Shown: positions 35,940 through 45,002, counted from the stretch's first letter. The stretch: DNA of 64,000 nt from Algoriphagus resistens (GCF_001442615.1 NZ_LMXN01000001.1:434001-498000); one strand, 5' to 3'. Notes: generated by a model from the sequence alone, not told the origin. Made by a program: numbers and translations.

Positions 35940-37346
35940 ATGGAATTAACTAATCAACCTGTTTCTGTTTCAAAGCCGACTGTAGCCATTGCCGGGGCCG
36001 GAGGATATGTGGGGAGCTGGTTTATTTTTCATTTTCGGCACAAATACAATATCGTAGCGCTTAGCCGCAAGAAGGTAAAGGATAATCCTTATCCCGAAGT
36101 CACTTGGAAGCAGGTAGAGCTGTATTCGATTTCCAGTACAGTCGAGGTCTTGAGGAATGTGGATGTGGCGCTGTACCTGGTACATTCCATGAATTCTTCC
36201 ACCCGCTTGAATCAGGGAAGTTTTGAGGATACCGATTTGTTGCTGGCCGATAATTTCAGCCGGGCAGCACATGTGAACAAGGTAAAGCAGCTGATTTATC
36301 TGGGAGGATTACTGCCGAAGGAAACGGGCGATAGTCTATCCAGGCATCTGAAAAGCCGGCTGGAAGTAGAGCACACCTTGGGATCCCGCTCTGCAAAACT
36401 TACCGCCATCCGTGCCTCGATTATTGTAGGTCCCGGGGGCTCTTCATTTGACATGATCAGAAACCTGGTAAAGAATCTGCCTATTCTGATGTGTCCGAAA
36501 TGGACAGAGTCCTTAACACAGCCAATATCGCTTCGGGATACCTTGGATATCATTGATACCTGCGTGGCAAATGAAAATGTATATGGAGAAGCCATAGAAA
36601 TAGGCAGTCCAGAGGTGATTTCTTACCGGAGGATGCTGGAACTGACAGCAAAAGAGCTGGGAAAAAAGCGATGGATTTTCTCAGTTCCGGTTTTCTCGTT
36701 GGGGCTTTCCAAGTTATGGGTAGGCTTCTTTGGTGAATCTCCGCCTCAACTGGTTTCACCTTTGGTAGAAAGCCTCAAGCATACCCTGACGGTGTCCGGG
36801 GAATTGGAGTTTCGGGAAAAACCTATCCAATACCTAACTTATGAAGAGTCCGTAAGAGAAGCCCTAAATCCAGGAACTGAACTAAAATCCCCCCGGTTTT
36901 TTCCTCTGGATAGAATCGGGAACACGGTACGTAGTATTCAGAGAATGGCCAACCCGCATGGAAATTCTGCTGCTTGGATTGCCCGGCGCTATAATCTTTG
37001 GTTGCCTACTTTTTTGAAGTTTTGGGTCAACGGAGAAATGCTGGAAAGCGGTGAGATCATTTTTTACCTGCTTTGGAGCAAAAAGCCGATGCTTCAATTG
37101 ACTTTGGTTCCTGACCGAAGTGAAGAGCACCGGCAGTTATTCTTTATTTCCGGAGGCTGGCTGGTAAAAAGGTTTGACCACGGATGGCTGGAATTTCGCG
37201 GAGTAATGGACAACCGATACATTCTAACGGCTATCCATGAATTTGTTCCCAGGCTTCCCTGGCTTGTCTATGTGAACACACAGGCTAAAATTCATCTTTG
37301 GGTAATGAACCGTTTTAAGAAATATCTGGAGAATCGGCAGAATTAA
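35940..37346 (+). CDS. SDR/NmrA-like protein with DUF2867 domain
   Basis: The 468-residue protein has an N-terminal Rossmann domain (VAIAGAGGYVGSWFIFHF, then YLVHSMNSSTRLNQGSFEDTD and QLIYLGGLLPK) and a C-terminal DUF2867 domain from about residue 300 (PHGNSAAWIARRYNLWLPTF, then SGEIIFYLLWSKKP). This two-part layout is the common NAD(P)-dependent epimerase-like DUF2867 protein of unknown substrate. It lies 54 bp after the lipoprotein gene and 57 bp before an aldo/keto reductase gene on the same strand. Confidence 0.85.
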   Translation: MELTNQPVSVSKPTVAIAGAGGYVGSWFIFHFRHKYNIVALSRKKVKDNPYPEVTWKQVELYSISSTVEVLRNVDVALYLVHSMNSSTRLNQGSFEDTDLLLADNFSRAAHVNKVKQLIYLGGLLPKETGDSLSRHLKSRLEVEHTLGSRSAKLTAIRASIIVGPGGSSFDMIRNLVKNLPILMCPKWTESLTQPISLRDTLDIIDTCVANENVYGEAIEIGSPEVISYRRMLELTAKELGKKRWIFSVPVFSLGLSKLWVGFFGESPPQLVSPLVESLKHTLTVSGELEFREKPIQYLTYEESVREALNPGTELKSPRFFPLDRIGNTVRSIQRMANPHGNSAAWIARRYNLWLPTFLKFWVNGEMLESGEIIFYLLWSKKPMLQLTLVPDRSEEHRQLFFISGGWLVKRFDHGWLEFRGVMDNRYILTAIHEFVPRLPWLVYVNTQAKIHLWVMNRFKKYLENRQN

Positions 37347-37403
37347 ACAGGTGGATATTTTACATTTATAGATAGCAAATCATTCATAATAATTTTTAAA
37401 TCC

Positions 37404-38357
37404 ATGAAGTATTTAAACTTTAAAAACGGAGACAAACTTCCGATCCTAGGATTGGGAACCTGGAAAAGCAAGCCCGGAGAAGTGAGCCAAGCGGTATATT
37501 GGGCTATTGAGGCTGGCTATCGGCATATTGATTGCGCAGCTATTTACCAGAATGAACATGAGGTAGGAGAAGGGATATCCAAAGCAGTTTCGGAGGGTTT
37601 GGTGACCCGTGAGGAGCTTTTTGTGACCTCTAAGCTTTGGAACAGCTCGCATAAGCAAGATCAGGTACTTCCGGCCTTGGAAAAATCACTTTCGGATCTC
37701 AAACTTGATTACCTGGATTTGTATTTGATTCATTGGCCGATTGCCTTTAAGGGCGGTGTGGGGTTCCCCAGCGGCAGGGAGGACTTTTACACCTACGAGG
37801 AAGTCCCTATTACCGAGACCTGGAAAGCCATGCAGGAATTAAAGCAAAATGGGCTTACAAAACATATTGGTGTTTCTAACTTTAATCAGAATAAATTAAA
37901 AGAGCTACTCGAAGTGGGGGGGCAGTCACCGGAAATGAACCAGGTGGAAATGCAACCCTACCTGCCCCAAGAAAGTCTGGTGGGATTTTGTGAAGAACAT
38001 GGCATAATGATGACGGCTTATTCGCCTTTGGGTTCTCCGGATTCCAGAGCAGAGAAGCATGCAAATGACCCAAAACTGTTGGTGGATCCGGTAGTCAAAG
38101 AGATTGCTCACAAGCATAAAGTAGGAACAGGCCAAATCCTTATTGCCTGGTCCATTGCCAGAGAGATCGCGGTGATCCCGAAGTCTGTCCATAAAGAACG
38201 GATCATCGGTAATTTGGCTGCTGCCAAAATTAATCTGGATGATCACGATATGATGGAGCTTCGGGATATTGGAATTAGTCACCGATTTATAGACGGCTCA
38301 TTTTTTACCGGAGAAAACAGCCCCTATACATCTTCGGATTTATTTGATCAGCCCTAG
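37404..38357 (+). CDS. Aldo/keto reductase
   Basis: The 317-residue protein has the AKR signatures: LPILGLGTWKS at the N terminus, YRHIDCAAIYQNEHEVG with catalytic D and Y, LFVTSKLWNSSHK with the lysine, LDLYLIHWPIAF with the histidine, and VIPKSVHKERIIGN for cofactor binding. It reduces aldehydes or keto sugars with NADPH in the cytoplasm. It has a shared terminator with the convergent receptor gene. Confidence 0.93.
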   Translation: MKYLNFKNGDKLPILGLGTWKSKPGEVSQAVYWAIEAGYRHIDCAAIYQNEHEVGEGISKAVSEGLVTREELFVTSKLWNSSHKQDQVLPALEKSLSDLKLDYLDLYLIHWPIAFKGGVGFPSGREDFYTYEEVPITETWKAMQELKQNGLTKHIGVSNFNQNKLKELLEVGGQSPEMNQVEMQPYLPQESLVGFCEEHGIMMTAYSPLGSPDSRAEKHANDPKLLVDPVVKEIAHKHKVGTGQILIAWSIAREIAVIPKSVHKERIIGNLAAAKINLDDHDMMELRDIGISHRFIDGSFFTGENSPYTSSDLFDQP

Positions 38358-38372
38358 GCAAGACAGCAAGAG

Positions 38373-38416
38373 AAAAAAAGAAGAGGCCGATGGATTCCAT
38401 CAGCCTCTTCTTTTTT
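38373..38416. terminator. Bidirectional terminator between convergent genes
   Basis: AAAAAAAGAAGAGGC pairs with GCCTCTTCTTTTTT, with A-rich and T-rich flanks that serve both the aldo/keto reductase (rightward) and the receptor gene (leftward). The right end overlaps the receptor's stop codon at 38415-38417. Confidence 0.85.
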
Positions 38417-41159
38417 AATTGTTATAAAGCTCATTGTAATCATCCATATCAGTACCTTTGTTGAAACGTCGGATATTATAGGAGAATGAAAGCATGAAGT
38501 AGCGCTGCATCACATTATTTTGACCGTCTTCCACATACGCATCTGTGACATCCCTATAGACACTTCTGTTCTGGCCCAATAAGTCATATACATTCAGGGA
38601 AATTTCCCCGCGCTGACTTCCGAATACTTTTTTGCCTATACTCATATTCATCAGCATGACATTTGCGTCATATCCTTCGGAAAGGCCTGAATTCAGCTGA
38701 TGGTTTACATCCAGCCTGTAAATAAAACCTTCCCAGATAATCCAGCTTAGGTTTAGCCTTGAGCGCTGATTGTAATAGTTATTGTTCAAGCTGGAGTTTA
38801 GTGTGTTTTCAACATCATTATAAGAAAAACGCGTAGAGATATTGAAGTCAATCTGATCTGAAATATTGCTGCTAAGGGAGATTCCGGTACTTATCCTTGA
38901 AGAGTTGTTAAAGCTCAGCTGGTTGTTTACCTGACCTGGTCTTTTGGTGTTGCTGTATCCGCCGTTAATATTGAAATTGGACTTCACAAAACCAAGCGGA
39001 ATGCCATAACTCACCCAGGATCTGAAGTCTTTGGAGCCATCCAGGTTCACAGGCATATAAAGCTGGGATCCCTTTTCCAGGATAATCCCCCCAGGAAGTT
39101 CAGTGGCTTCTTCTGCGGTAAAAGTACTGTTGGATACCGCATCATTGATTAACCGATATTGGGCAAAAACAAACCAGGAGCGATCGTTTTCAGGATTATT
39201 GCTTCGGAACCGAAGCCTCATCCTATTGGAATAAGACTGGTTCAGATTGGGGTTTCCGGTCTTTAACTGCAAAGGATTTGAGTTATCTATCACATTCTGA
39301 AGCTGATCTACCGAGGGGGCATCCACATCTGTATCATAATCCAGCTCGAAATTGGTATTGTCAGATAGGGTATAATCAAATCTGACCGTCGGAAGAAAGC
39401 TCTGAAAGTTTCGGTCTATAGTTCCCGCTGCGGGGAAAAACTGGTCATTTTTAAGGGAGGCATCCTGATATTCCAATTCTGCCTGAAACTTCAGTTTCTC
39501 CAACGTGTATTGATAGCCGATCTCCACTTCCTGACTCAGGTATTTGCTCTCAAAAGAATTACTTAGCGCCGTATCCAATGAAAGCGCAGGGTCGGGCAGT
39601 TCCTCATTTATAATATCAAATGTCAACTGATCGGAATCATTTAATCTGTTGCCTATTTCATATTCCAGTTCCATCTGTCCGTTTTTACCTATGGGTTCGG
39701 TATAAGAGACCCCTGTTTCCCAGTCATATCCTGACCTGTCACGGGTGATGTTCTGATTAATGATTTCTGTACGCTCATCGGGTTGGTAGTAACTATTTGT
39801 GGCGCTACGAAAGGCTTCATCCTTGTTGCCGTGACTTCCTGTATTTGCACTTACAGTCAGGCTTCTCCCTTCTTTGCTGAATTTATGGCTATAGAATAAC
39901 CGATGGAACATGTCATAATCCTGGTTGTCCGCCGTACGGATATTTTCTGTTTGGTTCAGCGGTCCGTCATTATTTACACTTTGGCCGAAGAAGCCCGAAT
40001 TTTCTGTTTCGAAAGTAGCTGAGAGCCTTGGTCTATAGAGAATCCGGTTGTTTTCATTGATCGTGTATTCGAGTCTCATGTCAAATTGATGATCCTGACT
40101 GTTGCGTGTTTCCCTGCTGTCTTCTGTATAGATTTGATCTGAATCAGAGCCTGTCACATATTCACGGATAAGACTGGATTGATTAGTGTTTTTACGGTGA
40201 CTATAAAGGTAGCTTCCACTGACCTCTATTTTTTCTCCCCAATTATCTGAGTAATTCATGCCCAGGATGTTCGTGGTAATTATACCGTTTTGGGGACGAT
40301 TATTACTCTGGGAATTTGCATCGCTGGAATAATCCAGGACGTTTATATTGTTGCTCAATCCGGTGAAAGTAAAACGCTGGTCTTCGTTAAAGGAATTCAC
40401 ACTTGCCCCTGCCAGGTAACGGTCATCCGTTCCGTAGCCTACCGTTGCTTTTCCAAACTGCCCTTTCCTTCTATTTGGTTTGGTGATGATATTGATGGTT
40501 TTCATCCGTTCCCCATCATCAAAACCGCTCAAAAGTGCTTTATCGCTTTTTTGGTCAAAAATTTCAATTCCCTGGATTACTTCAGCAGGAAGATTTTGCA
40601 AAGCTGTATTGACATCCCCGCCGAAGAAGGGCTTGCCATCCACTAAAATCTGCGTGATTGCTTCCCCCTGGGCTTGTAGGCCTCCATCCTGTGAAATGAC
40701 GCCCGGGAGTTTTTCGATTAGCGTCTGGGCGCTGGCATCTTTCATGGTTTTGAAGGCATCGGCATTAAAAAGTGTCGTGTCTCCCTTTTGCTCGCCCTGC
40801 GCCCTTCTGGCACTTATGGTGATTTCATCCAAATCAGTTGATTCTTCCTCTAGCCCAAGGACACCCAAATCCAAATCCTCAGTGACATGGATCGATCTAA
40901 ATAGATTCTTGTAACCCAAGTATTGGATTTTTAGAAGATACTCACCGCTTTTTACATTGGTAATTTCAAATACCCCGTCCAGATCCGAAATCATCCCGTC
41001 TACCTGAACGGAGTCAGGTAGATTCTGAATCAAAATAGTAGCATTGGGAATGGTGATTTCCGTTCCTGCCTGTTTTACTTTTCCCTTGATTGAATAGGTC
41101 TGTGCAGAGGCTTGTGAAATGCTGAAAAAGATAAGTAGAAAATAAATATAGCTCTTCAT
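38415..41159 (-). CDS. TonB-receptor-like outer-membrane beta-barrel protein
   Basis: The 914-residue protein has a signal peptide (residues 1-19), an N-terminal carboxypeptidase-regulatory-like beta domain (about 22-115), a plug-like segment (ITQILVDGKPFFGGDVNTAL, then IEIFDQKSDKALLSGF) and a long barrel with alternating aromatic strands ending in MLSFSYNIRRFN. It matches the OMP_b-brl_3 class of outer-membrane proteins in Bacteroidota. No SusD partner lies beside it, so it is not a classical Sus pair; it may import peptides, siderophores or glycans. A single gene with a 360-bp upstream region. Confidence 0.88.
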   Translation of the reverse strand: MKSYIYFLLIFFSISQASAQTYSIKGKVKQAGTEITIPNATILIQNLPDSVQVDGMISDLDGVFEITNVKSGEYLLKIQYLGYKNLFRSIHVTEDLDLGVLGLEEESTDLDEITISARRAQGEQKGDTTLFNADAFKTMKDASAQTLIEKLPGVISQDGGLQAQGEAITQILVDGKPFFGGDVNTALQNLPAEVIQGIEIFDQKSDKALLSGFDDGERMKTINIITKPNRRKGQFGKATVGYGTDDRYLAGASVNSFNEDQRFTFTGLSNNINVLDYSSDANSQSNNRPQNGIITTNILGMNYSDNWGEKIEVSGSYLYSHRKNTNQSSLIREYVTGSDSDQIYTEDSRETRNSQDHQFDMRLEYTINENNRILYRPRLSATFETENSGFFGQSVNNDGPLNQTENIRTADNQDYDMFHRLFYSHKFSKEGRSLTVSANTGSHGNKDEAFRSATNSYYQPDERTEIINQNITRDRSGYDWETGVSYTEPIGKNGQMELEYEIGNRLNDSDQLTFDIINEELPDPALSLDTALSNSFESKYLSQEVEIGYQYTLEKLKFQAELEYQDASLKNDQFFPAAGTIDRNFQSFLPTVRFDYTLSDNTNFELDYDTDVDAPSVDQLQNVIDNSNPLQLKTGNPNLNQSYSNRMRLRFRSNNPENDRSWFVFAQYRLINDAVSNSTFTAEEATELPGGIILEKGSQLYMPVNLDGSKDFRSWVSYGIPLGFVKSNFNINGGYSNTKRPGQVNNQLSFNNSSRISTGISLSSNISDQIDFNISTRFSYNDVENTLNSSLNNNYYNQRSRLNLSWIIWEGFIYRLDVNHQLNSGLSEGYDANVMLMNMSIGKKVFGSQRGEISLNVYDLLGQNRSVYRDVTDAYVEDGQNNVMQRYFMLSFSYNIRRFNKGTDMDDYNELYNN

Positions 41160-41519
41160 CGAAGTGGGTTAATTTGGTGCATCTGAGAATAAGTGCTTCC
41201 TAGGCGGAGTAACTATCCTACAGGTGACTTTTGCTTTTTTATACTATTTCTAACAAAGAAAAGCACTTAGGGTTCGGATTGGGAGCGATTATTGGGTAAG
41301 CGGTAATATGTTGAATTAAGCAGCAGTTTTCTACAGATCTTTTTAGCCTTAGCAATTACCTGGTAGCTGATGATTCAGTTTAATGCGTTGATTTTTAGTG
41401 TTCTATGGAACTGTATAAGGAAAATGACAATCTACGTCAATGTTATGTTAATTTTGCAAACATTCTTGTGTTTATAAAAACAACAATTTATCTTAGCTGG
41501 TGTTAAAACGAATCAGTTT
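41160..41519. other. Divergent promoter region
   Basis: No gene. It separates the leftward receptor from the rightward repressor pair. Near the right side, AAACA (41458-41462) and TGTTT (41469-41473) form a short inverted repeat with 6-base spacer, 47 bp upstream of the 85-residue gene; it could be an autoregulatory operator of the repressor, but it is too short to be sure. Confidence 0.4.
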
Positions 41520-41777
41520 ATGGAAAATCAGGAAAAGATCAGTATTACTACAAAGACGCTGGCATCGGGCAATTGCCAGGTGAAATTTTTCATCGAAGAC
41601 GAAGTAAAGCCTCAATATGGTTACTTGCTGGTAAATGGGCCAAAATCTGTCGGAGAAATTATCGAGGAAATCAAACTCCGTATGGAGAGAAGGCGTAATT
41701 CAGCCCTGAACATGAATCCATTTTTTCCGCTCCCAGCTGCTCCCGAGGATCATAACTTTTACTTGTACTCAGCATGA
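41520..41777 (+). CDS. Small hypothetical protein, cotranslated with repressor
   Basis: I do not recognise this 85-residue protein. It begins ENQEKISITTKTLASGNCQV, has a basic helix (IEEIKLRMERRRNSAL) and a proline-rich C terminus (PFFPLPAAPED). No membrane segment. Its stop overlaps the start of the LexA/CI-like repressor in ATGA, so they are translated together. It could be a regulator partner or a co-repressor; this is inference from coupling only. Confidence 0.7.
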   Translation: MENQEKISITTKTLASGNCQVKFFIEDEVKPQYGYLLVNGPKSVGEIIEEIKLRMERRRNSALNMNPFFPLPAAPEDHNFYLYSA

Positions 41778-42547
41778 AATTCCTTTCTTCCAATCTACGG
41801 TTTTTGCGCAAGCAAAAGGGAATTACCCAGAATGATCTCGCAGATCAGCTGGATGTGCAACGTACGATGATTTCTGCCTATGAAGACGGTAGATCAGAAC
41901 CTAAGCTTTTGACACTTGGGAAGCTTTGTGATGTGCTGGATGTAGGGATGGAGGAGTTACTGGGCCATGATATCGAAGGAAAGGGAAGAAAGGCCATTCA
42001 AAAAAGAGGAATTAACATTCTTACGATTGCCTGTGATGAAGATGAAAAGGAAAACATCACATTGGTTGGACAAAAAGCCTCAGCTGGATATTTAAACGGA
42101 TTTGCAGATACCGAGTACATGCAAAGTCTTCCTCAATTTCAGATTCCCACGCTTTCCAGGCAGGCTACTTATCGGGCCTTTGAGCTGGCCGGGGATTCTA
42201 TGCTTCCATTGACCTCTGGTACTATTGTCATCGGAGCATATGTAGATCAGCTAAAGGACATCAAAAGCGGCAAAACCTATGTGCTCGTAACCGGGACGGA
42301 AGGTGTGGTGTATAAGAGGGTTTTCAATTACCTGAATGATAACGGTAAACTATTTCTTGTTTCCGACAATGAGCAATACAAGCCTTATGAGGTGAAAGGG
42401 GAGGACGTGGTGGAGGTTTGGGAGGCGAAAGCCTTTATCAGTACCGACTTTCCCAATCCTGGGGACAAGAAAAAGCCCTTGACTTTGGAAGATCTGGGGG
42501 AAATGATTTCTGATATCCGGGCAGATCTGAGGAAGCTTAAGAGTTAG
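41774..42547 (+). CDS. XRE-type repressor with S24 (LexA/CI-like) peptidase domain
   Basis: The 257-residue protein has an N-terminal XRE helix-turn-helix (about 6-62, LRKQKGITQNDLADQLDVQR) and a C-terminal S24 fold. The catalytic dyad is visible as S142 in ELAGDSMLPL and K181 in GVVYKRVF, and an Ala-Gly dipeptide (A104-G105) precedes the domain where LexA/CI cleave. The parts for self-cleavage are therefore present, suggesting stress-induced release of repression. Targets could be its own operon or the TIR gene, whose stop codon overlaps its own by 4 bp in the opposite direction. Confidence 0.87.
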   Translation: MKFLSSNLRFLRKQKGITQNDLADQLDVQRTMISAYEDGRSEPKLLTLGKLCDVLDVGMEELLGHDIEGKGRKAIQKRGINILTIACDEDEKENITLVGQKASAGYLNGFADTEYMQSLPQFQIPTLSRQATYRAFELAGDSMLPLTSGTIVIGAYVDQLKDIKSGKTYVLVTGTEGVVYKRVFNYLNDNGKLFLVSDNEQYKPYEVKGEDVVEVWEAKAFISTDFPNPGDKKKPLTLEDLGEMISDIRADLRKLKS

Positions 42548-43614
42548 TTTCTTCTCAATTCAGCTGAACTTACGAGGCCGTTAGCCTGTGTCTGGCCTAC
42601 CCAGGATTCACCGCTGTTAGCTGACCCAAAAGAAAAGCTGTAGCTTCCTTGATCGTCGTATAGACCAAATGTGGTAGAGTATAGGTAGGTACCATCGTAT
42701 TCCCCGGTTCCCTCACCTACTTTGTTGTCAAAGTAGTAGTAGTCAAATGAATAGTATGCACCATTCTGCTCTAGCAAGAAATAGCCGGCACGGATCCCAT
42801 TTTCATATAACCACCATTTACCCGAATAATCAAAACCGGCTTGAGCAGCAGGGGGGGTAGACGGATTCTCTTCGGGTAGGAGACCCTCATTAAATTCATT
42901 TCCGGCCGGATTATCATCCATTGGCGTATTGCTTTCAGCCAGGTTCTGCTGCCCATCTACCATTTCTTCATTTTGGGTAGTGGGACTGATGTCCGTGAGG
43001 GCCTCATCTTCAGGTATAAGCCCAATAAGCAAGAGAACTACAAATGCAAAAATTACCCACAGATAATTTTTTGCCCACCAGCCTTTAGGTGGCTTGGAGA
43101 TGGGATATGGACGTGGGGTAGGGGCCGGCTCTTTTTTTTTGATTGGAGGGATAACACCCTCTATTGATTTGATCAACATCCCCACATCATATCGCCATCT
43201 GGAAATCGTGATTTCCTTCGAATGTTTTTCAGCCAGGGATTTAATGTTGTCAGGGAGCTGGCTGGTTTTGGGCAGCATTGCTTTTTTGAGCAACACAGGG
43301 ATCACCCGGGTGTCTTCCATAGTCAATGCCATTGCTACTTCTCTTCTCACCCAGTCATTTTCCTGGAAAATGCGCAAGTTCCCTTCCTCGTCTTTTACAT
43401 CTGCCCAATCAGGACCGATCAATACCAACACAACCTTACTCTGCCGTATAGTTTTTTCGATGGCATCGGCAAAATTTAACCCAGGCTCAAGAGTCTCTAT
43501 ATCGAAGAACACATTCTCTTCTCCAAAGACTTCCTCCAAGTCTTCCTTGAGCCTGCTAGCTTCACTCTGGGTGTCGCTTTGGCGGTAGCTGATAAAAATT
43601 TTCCCCTTCTGCAT
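42544..43614 (-). CDS. TIR-domain protein with membrane anchor and extracytoplasmic C-terminal domain
   Basis: The 356-residue protein has a TIR domain of the bacterial TIR_2 type (about 4-150): KIFISYRQSD, DIETLEPGLNF, VVLVLIGPDW, and WVRREVAMAL with E92 at the position of the NAD-cleaving glutamate. Next come a proline-rich linker, one membrane helix (about 183-200), an acidic linker and a 95-residue tyrosine- and glycine-rich domain (SGKWWLYENGIRAGYF, then DYYYFDNKVGEGTG) that I do not recognise. Topology should place TIR in the cytoplasm and the last domain outside. Bacterial TIR domains deplete NAD or make signals in defence. The start is fixed by the motif; a hairpin overlaps its ribosome-binding site. 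Confidence 0.87.
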   Translation of the reverse strand: MQKGKIFISYRQSDTQSEASRLKEDLEEVFGEENVFFDIETLEPGLNFADAIEKTIRQSKVVLVLIGPDWADVKDEEGNLRIFQENDWVRREVAMALTMEDTRVIPVLLKKAMLPKTSQLPDNIKSLAEKHSKEITISRWRYDVGMLIKSIEGVIPPIKKKEPAPTPRPYPISKPPKGWWAKNYLWVIFAFVVLLLIGLIPEDEALTDISPTTQNEEMVDGQQNLAESNTPMDDNPAGNEFNEGLLPEENPSTPPAAQAGFDYSGKWWLYENGIRAGYFLLEQNGAYYSFDYYYFDNKVGEGTGEYDGTYLYSTTFGLYDDQGSYSFSFGSANSGESWVGQTQANGLVSSAELRRN

Positions 43615-43659
43615 AAAAAAACCTGATTTCTTGCTAGTTAAAGTTAAGCGAATCAGGTT
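43615..43659 (-). promoter_or_regulatory. Terminator-like hairpin overlapping the TIR ribosome-binding site
   Basis: On the minus strand, AACCTGATT (43659-43651) pairs with AATCAGGTT (43628-43620) around a 22-base loop, and the T-run leads directly into the TIR ATG at 43614. The AGG 7 bases before that ATG lies in the 3' arm. It would act as a terminator of the upstream gene, or as an attenuator or translational switch for TIR. Confidence 0.7.
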
Positions 43660-43685
43660 CTTAATTGCAATGGGAAAGGGTAATT

Positions 43686-44447
43686 TTATTCTTCAATAAG
43701 ATTTTCAAATCCATCTTTTATTTTTCCAACTGCATCAAAAGAGGTATCAATGTTGATTACGCCCTTTCCCAGTTCATGCCAATAGCCATCCCCGCACTCG
43801 ATGTATGCGCCACGCTTGGTTCCAGGAGTCTCTTTGGCTATTTCGTAATTATAATCCGGTGAAAATACCAATTTCAGGAGTTGGACTGCATATTCCCAGT
43901 TGATGGTCCTTGATAGGTTTCTTGAAGTGAATACGGCTTCCCTGTTAGAGAAATTCATCGTGATGGAGCAGTCTACACTTTCCTCATTTGTTACCTGGCG
44001 GTAATTTACAGTGAGCGGGGCTTCCTTCTTGGAAGTTTCATAAATAGCCTGAATGATATCCTGGGCAAGCAGTTGCCACATTTCTTGTTCCGCCGGAACT
44101 TTTGCATTACCTATTTTGCCACCCTCTATAGCAGAAAGGGTGAGTCCCCCTTCATCCAACTGCTTACCACTCCATTTTACTTTTTCGAATGCTATGGAAA
44201 CTACCTTTTTCCACACCGGATCAAGTTTACCTGTGAAGCTGAAATCATCGTTGGTGGTGAATCCTTCATCGAGAATTTCATCTTCGCTAAGATCTTCTCT
44301 GTCAGTATAATGCAGTTCTAATCCAGCGATTAAATCCGAGTTGCTCCAGTCCAGTGAAAGTCTGTATACATTACTATAAGGAGGAGGGATTATTCCTGAA
44401 TCATAGTCAAATACTACTCCGTTTACGTGATCATTACTCTTATTCAT
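43686..44447 (-). CDS. Unrecognised 253-residue protein upstream of the TIR gene
   Basis: No family is recognised. The protein is acidic, without signal or membrane segment, so probably cytoplasmic. It has an N-terminal beta-rich part (VYRLSLDWSNSDLIAGLELH) and a middle block (VSIAFEKVKWSGKQLDEGGL, then TLSAIEGGKI). The C-terminal half has VDCSITMNFSNREAVFTSRN and INWEYAVQLLKLVFSPDYNY. It is encoded 71 bp upstream of the TIR gene on the same strand, with the attenuator-like hairpin between. It may be a TIR partner or immunity protein, by position only. Confidence 0.7.
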   Translation of the reverse strand: MNKSNDHVNGVVFDYDSGIIPPPYSNVYRLSLDWSNSDLIAGLELHYTDREDLSEDEILDEGFTTNDDFSFTGKLDPVWKKVVSIAFEKVKWSGKQLDEGGLTLSAIEGGKIGNAKVPAEQEMWQLLAQDIIQAIYETSKKEAPLTVNYRQVTNEESVDCSITMNFSNREAVFTSRNLSRTINWEYAVQLLKLVFSPDYNYEIAKETPGTKRGAYIECGDGYWHELGKGVINIDTSFDAVGKIKDGFENLIEE

Positions 44448-44476
44448 CTGTTTATTTTTTGTTTCTCAGCGGTCAT

Positions 44477-44539
44477 ATGGAATCTCGCACAATGAATAAT
44501 CATCCCTGTGTGTGTCGTTTTGGACATGCTCGATTTCAT
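44477..44539 (+). repeat. 63-bp interspersed element, copy B
   Basis: This copy runs from ATGGAATCTCGCA to CATGCTCGATTTCAT and matches copy A (33041-33103, opposite strand) at 52 of 63 positions by hand count, including both ends and the central TAATCATCCC and GTGTGTGTCGT blocks. The preceding GGTCA is also shared. It lies between two leftward genes, so it is not inside a gene. Confidence 0.75.
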
Positions 44540-44573
44540 CGCTGCAAAAGTAGGTCTTTTACCTCAAAACCTT

Positions 44574-45002
44574 TTAGAGCAGGTCAATTTCAAAATGGGT
44601 TGTCGATCCGGTACTGACTTTTTTACTGCACCTGGAGAAGGATGGTACACCGAATAGCAGACTTGGGTTGTTGGAAAACCCAAAATCATCCACAGGATAC
44701 CCAACTTTGTTTTTTCTGATTTCACCATCCTGGTCATGGTCATGAAAAACCGTGATGGCGTAGGTTCCTGCAGGGACGTTCGTAATTGTTTTTCTTGCCA
44801 CGCCATTTTCAATTGGGAGAGTCAGCATTTTCCAGGCGTCATCTAGAGATTCTGGCCAGCCTTTTTTCTGGTCAAAAACAAGGACCTGAATCACCCCATC
44901 ATCTGTGGAAGTCTCTGAAATGGCAAGCTCTATGGTGCCCAGATTACTTTGCGCCTGGGCGATAGTTAAGAGTAGGAACAAGCTAAGTAATGCCAGTCTC
45001 AT
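44574..45002 (-). CDS. DUF2141 exported protein
   Basis: The 142-residue protein has a signal peptide (residues 1-17, ending AQAQ) and the DUF2141 pattern: IQVLVFDQKKGWPES, then VPAGTYAITVFHDHDQDGEIRKN split over about 77-99, then GYPVDDFGFSNNPSLLFGVPSF. The HDxDxDG element resembles a calcium-binding loop. Its start overlaps the end of menE by 4 bp, which makes cotranscription with menE likely, though a functional link is not obvious. Confidence 0.88.
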   Translation of the reverse strand: MRLALLSLFLLLTIAQAQSNLGTIELAISETSTDDGVIQVLVFDQKKGWPESLDDAWKMLTLPIENGVARKTITNVPAGTYAITVFHDHDQDGEIRKNKVGYPVDDFGFSNNPSLLFGVPSFSRCSKKVSTGSTTHFEIDLL

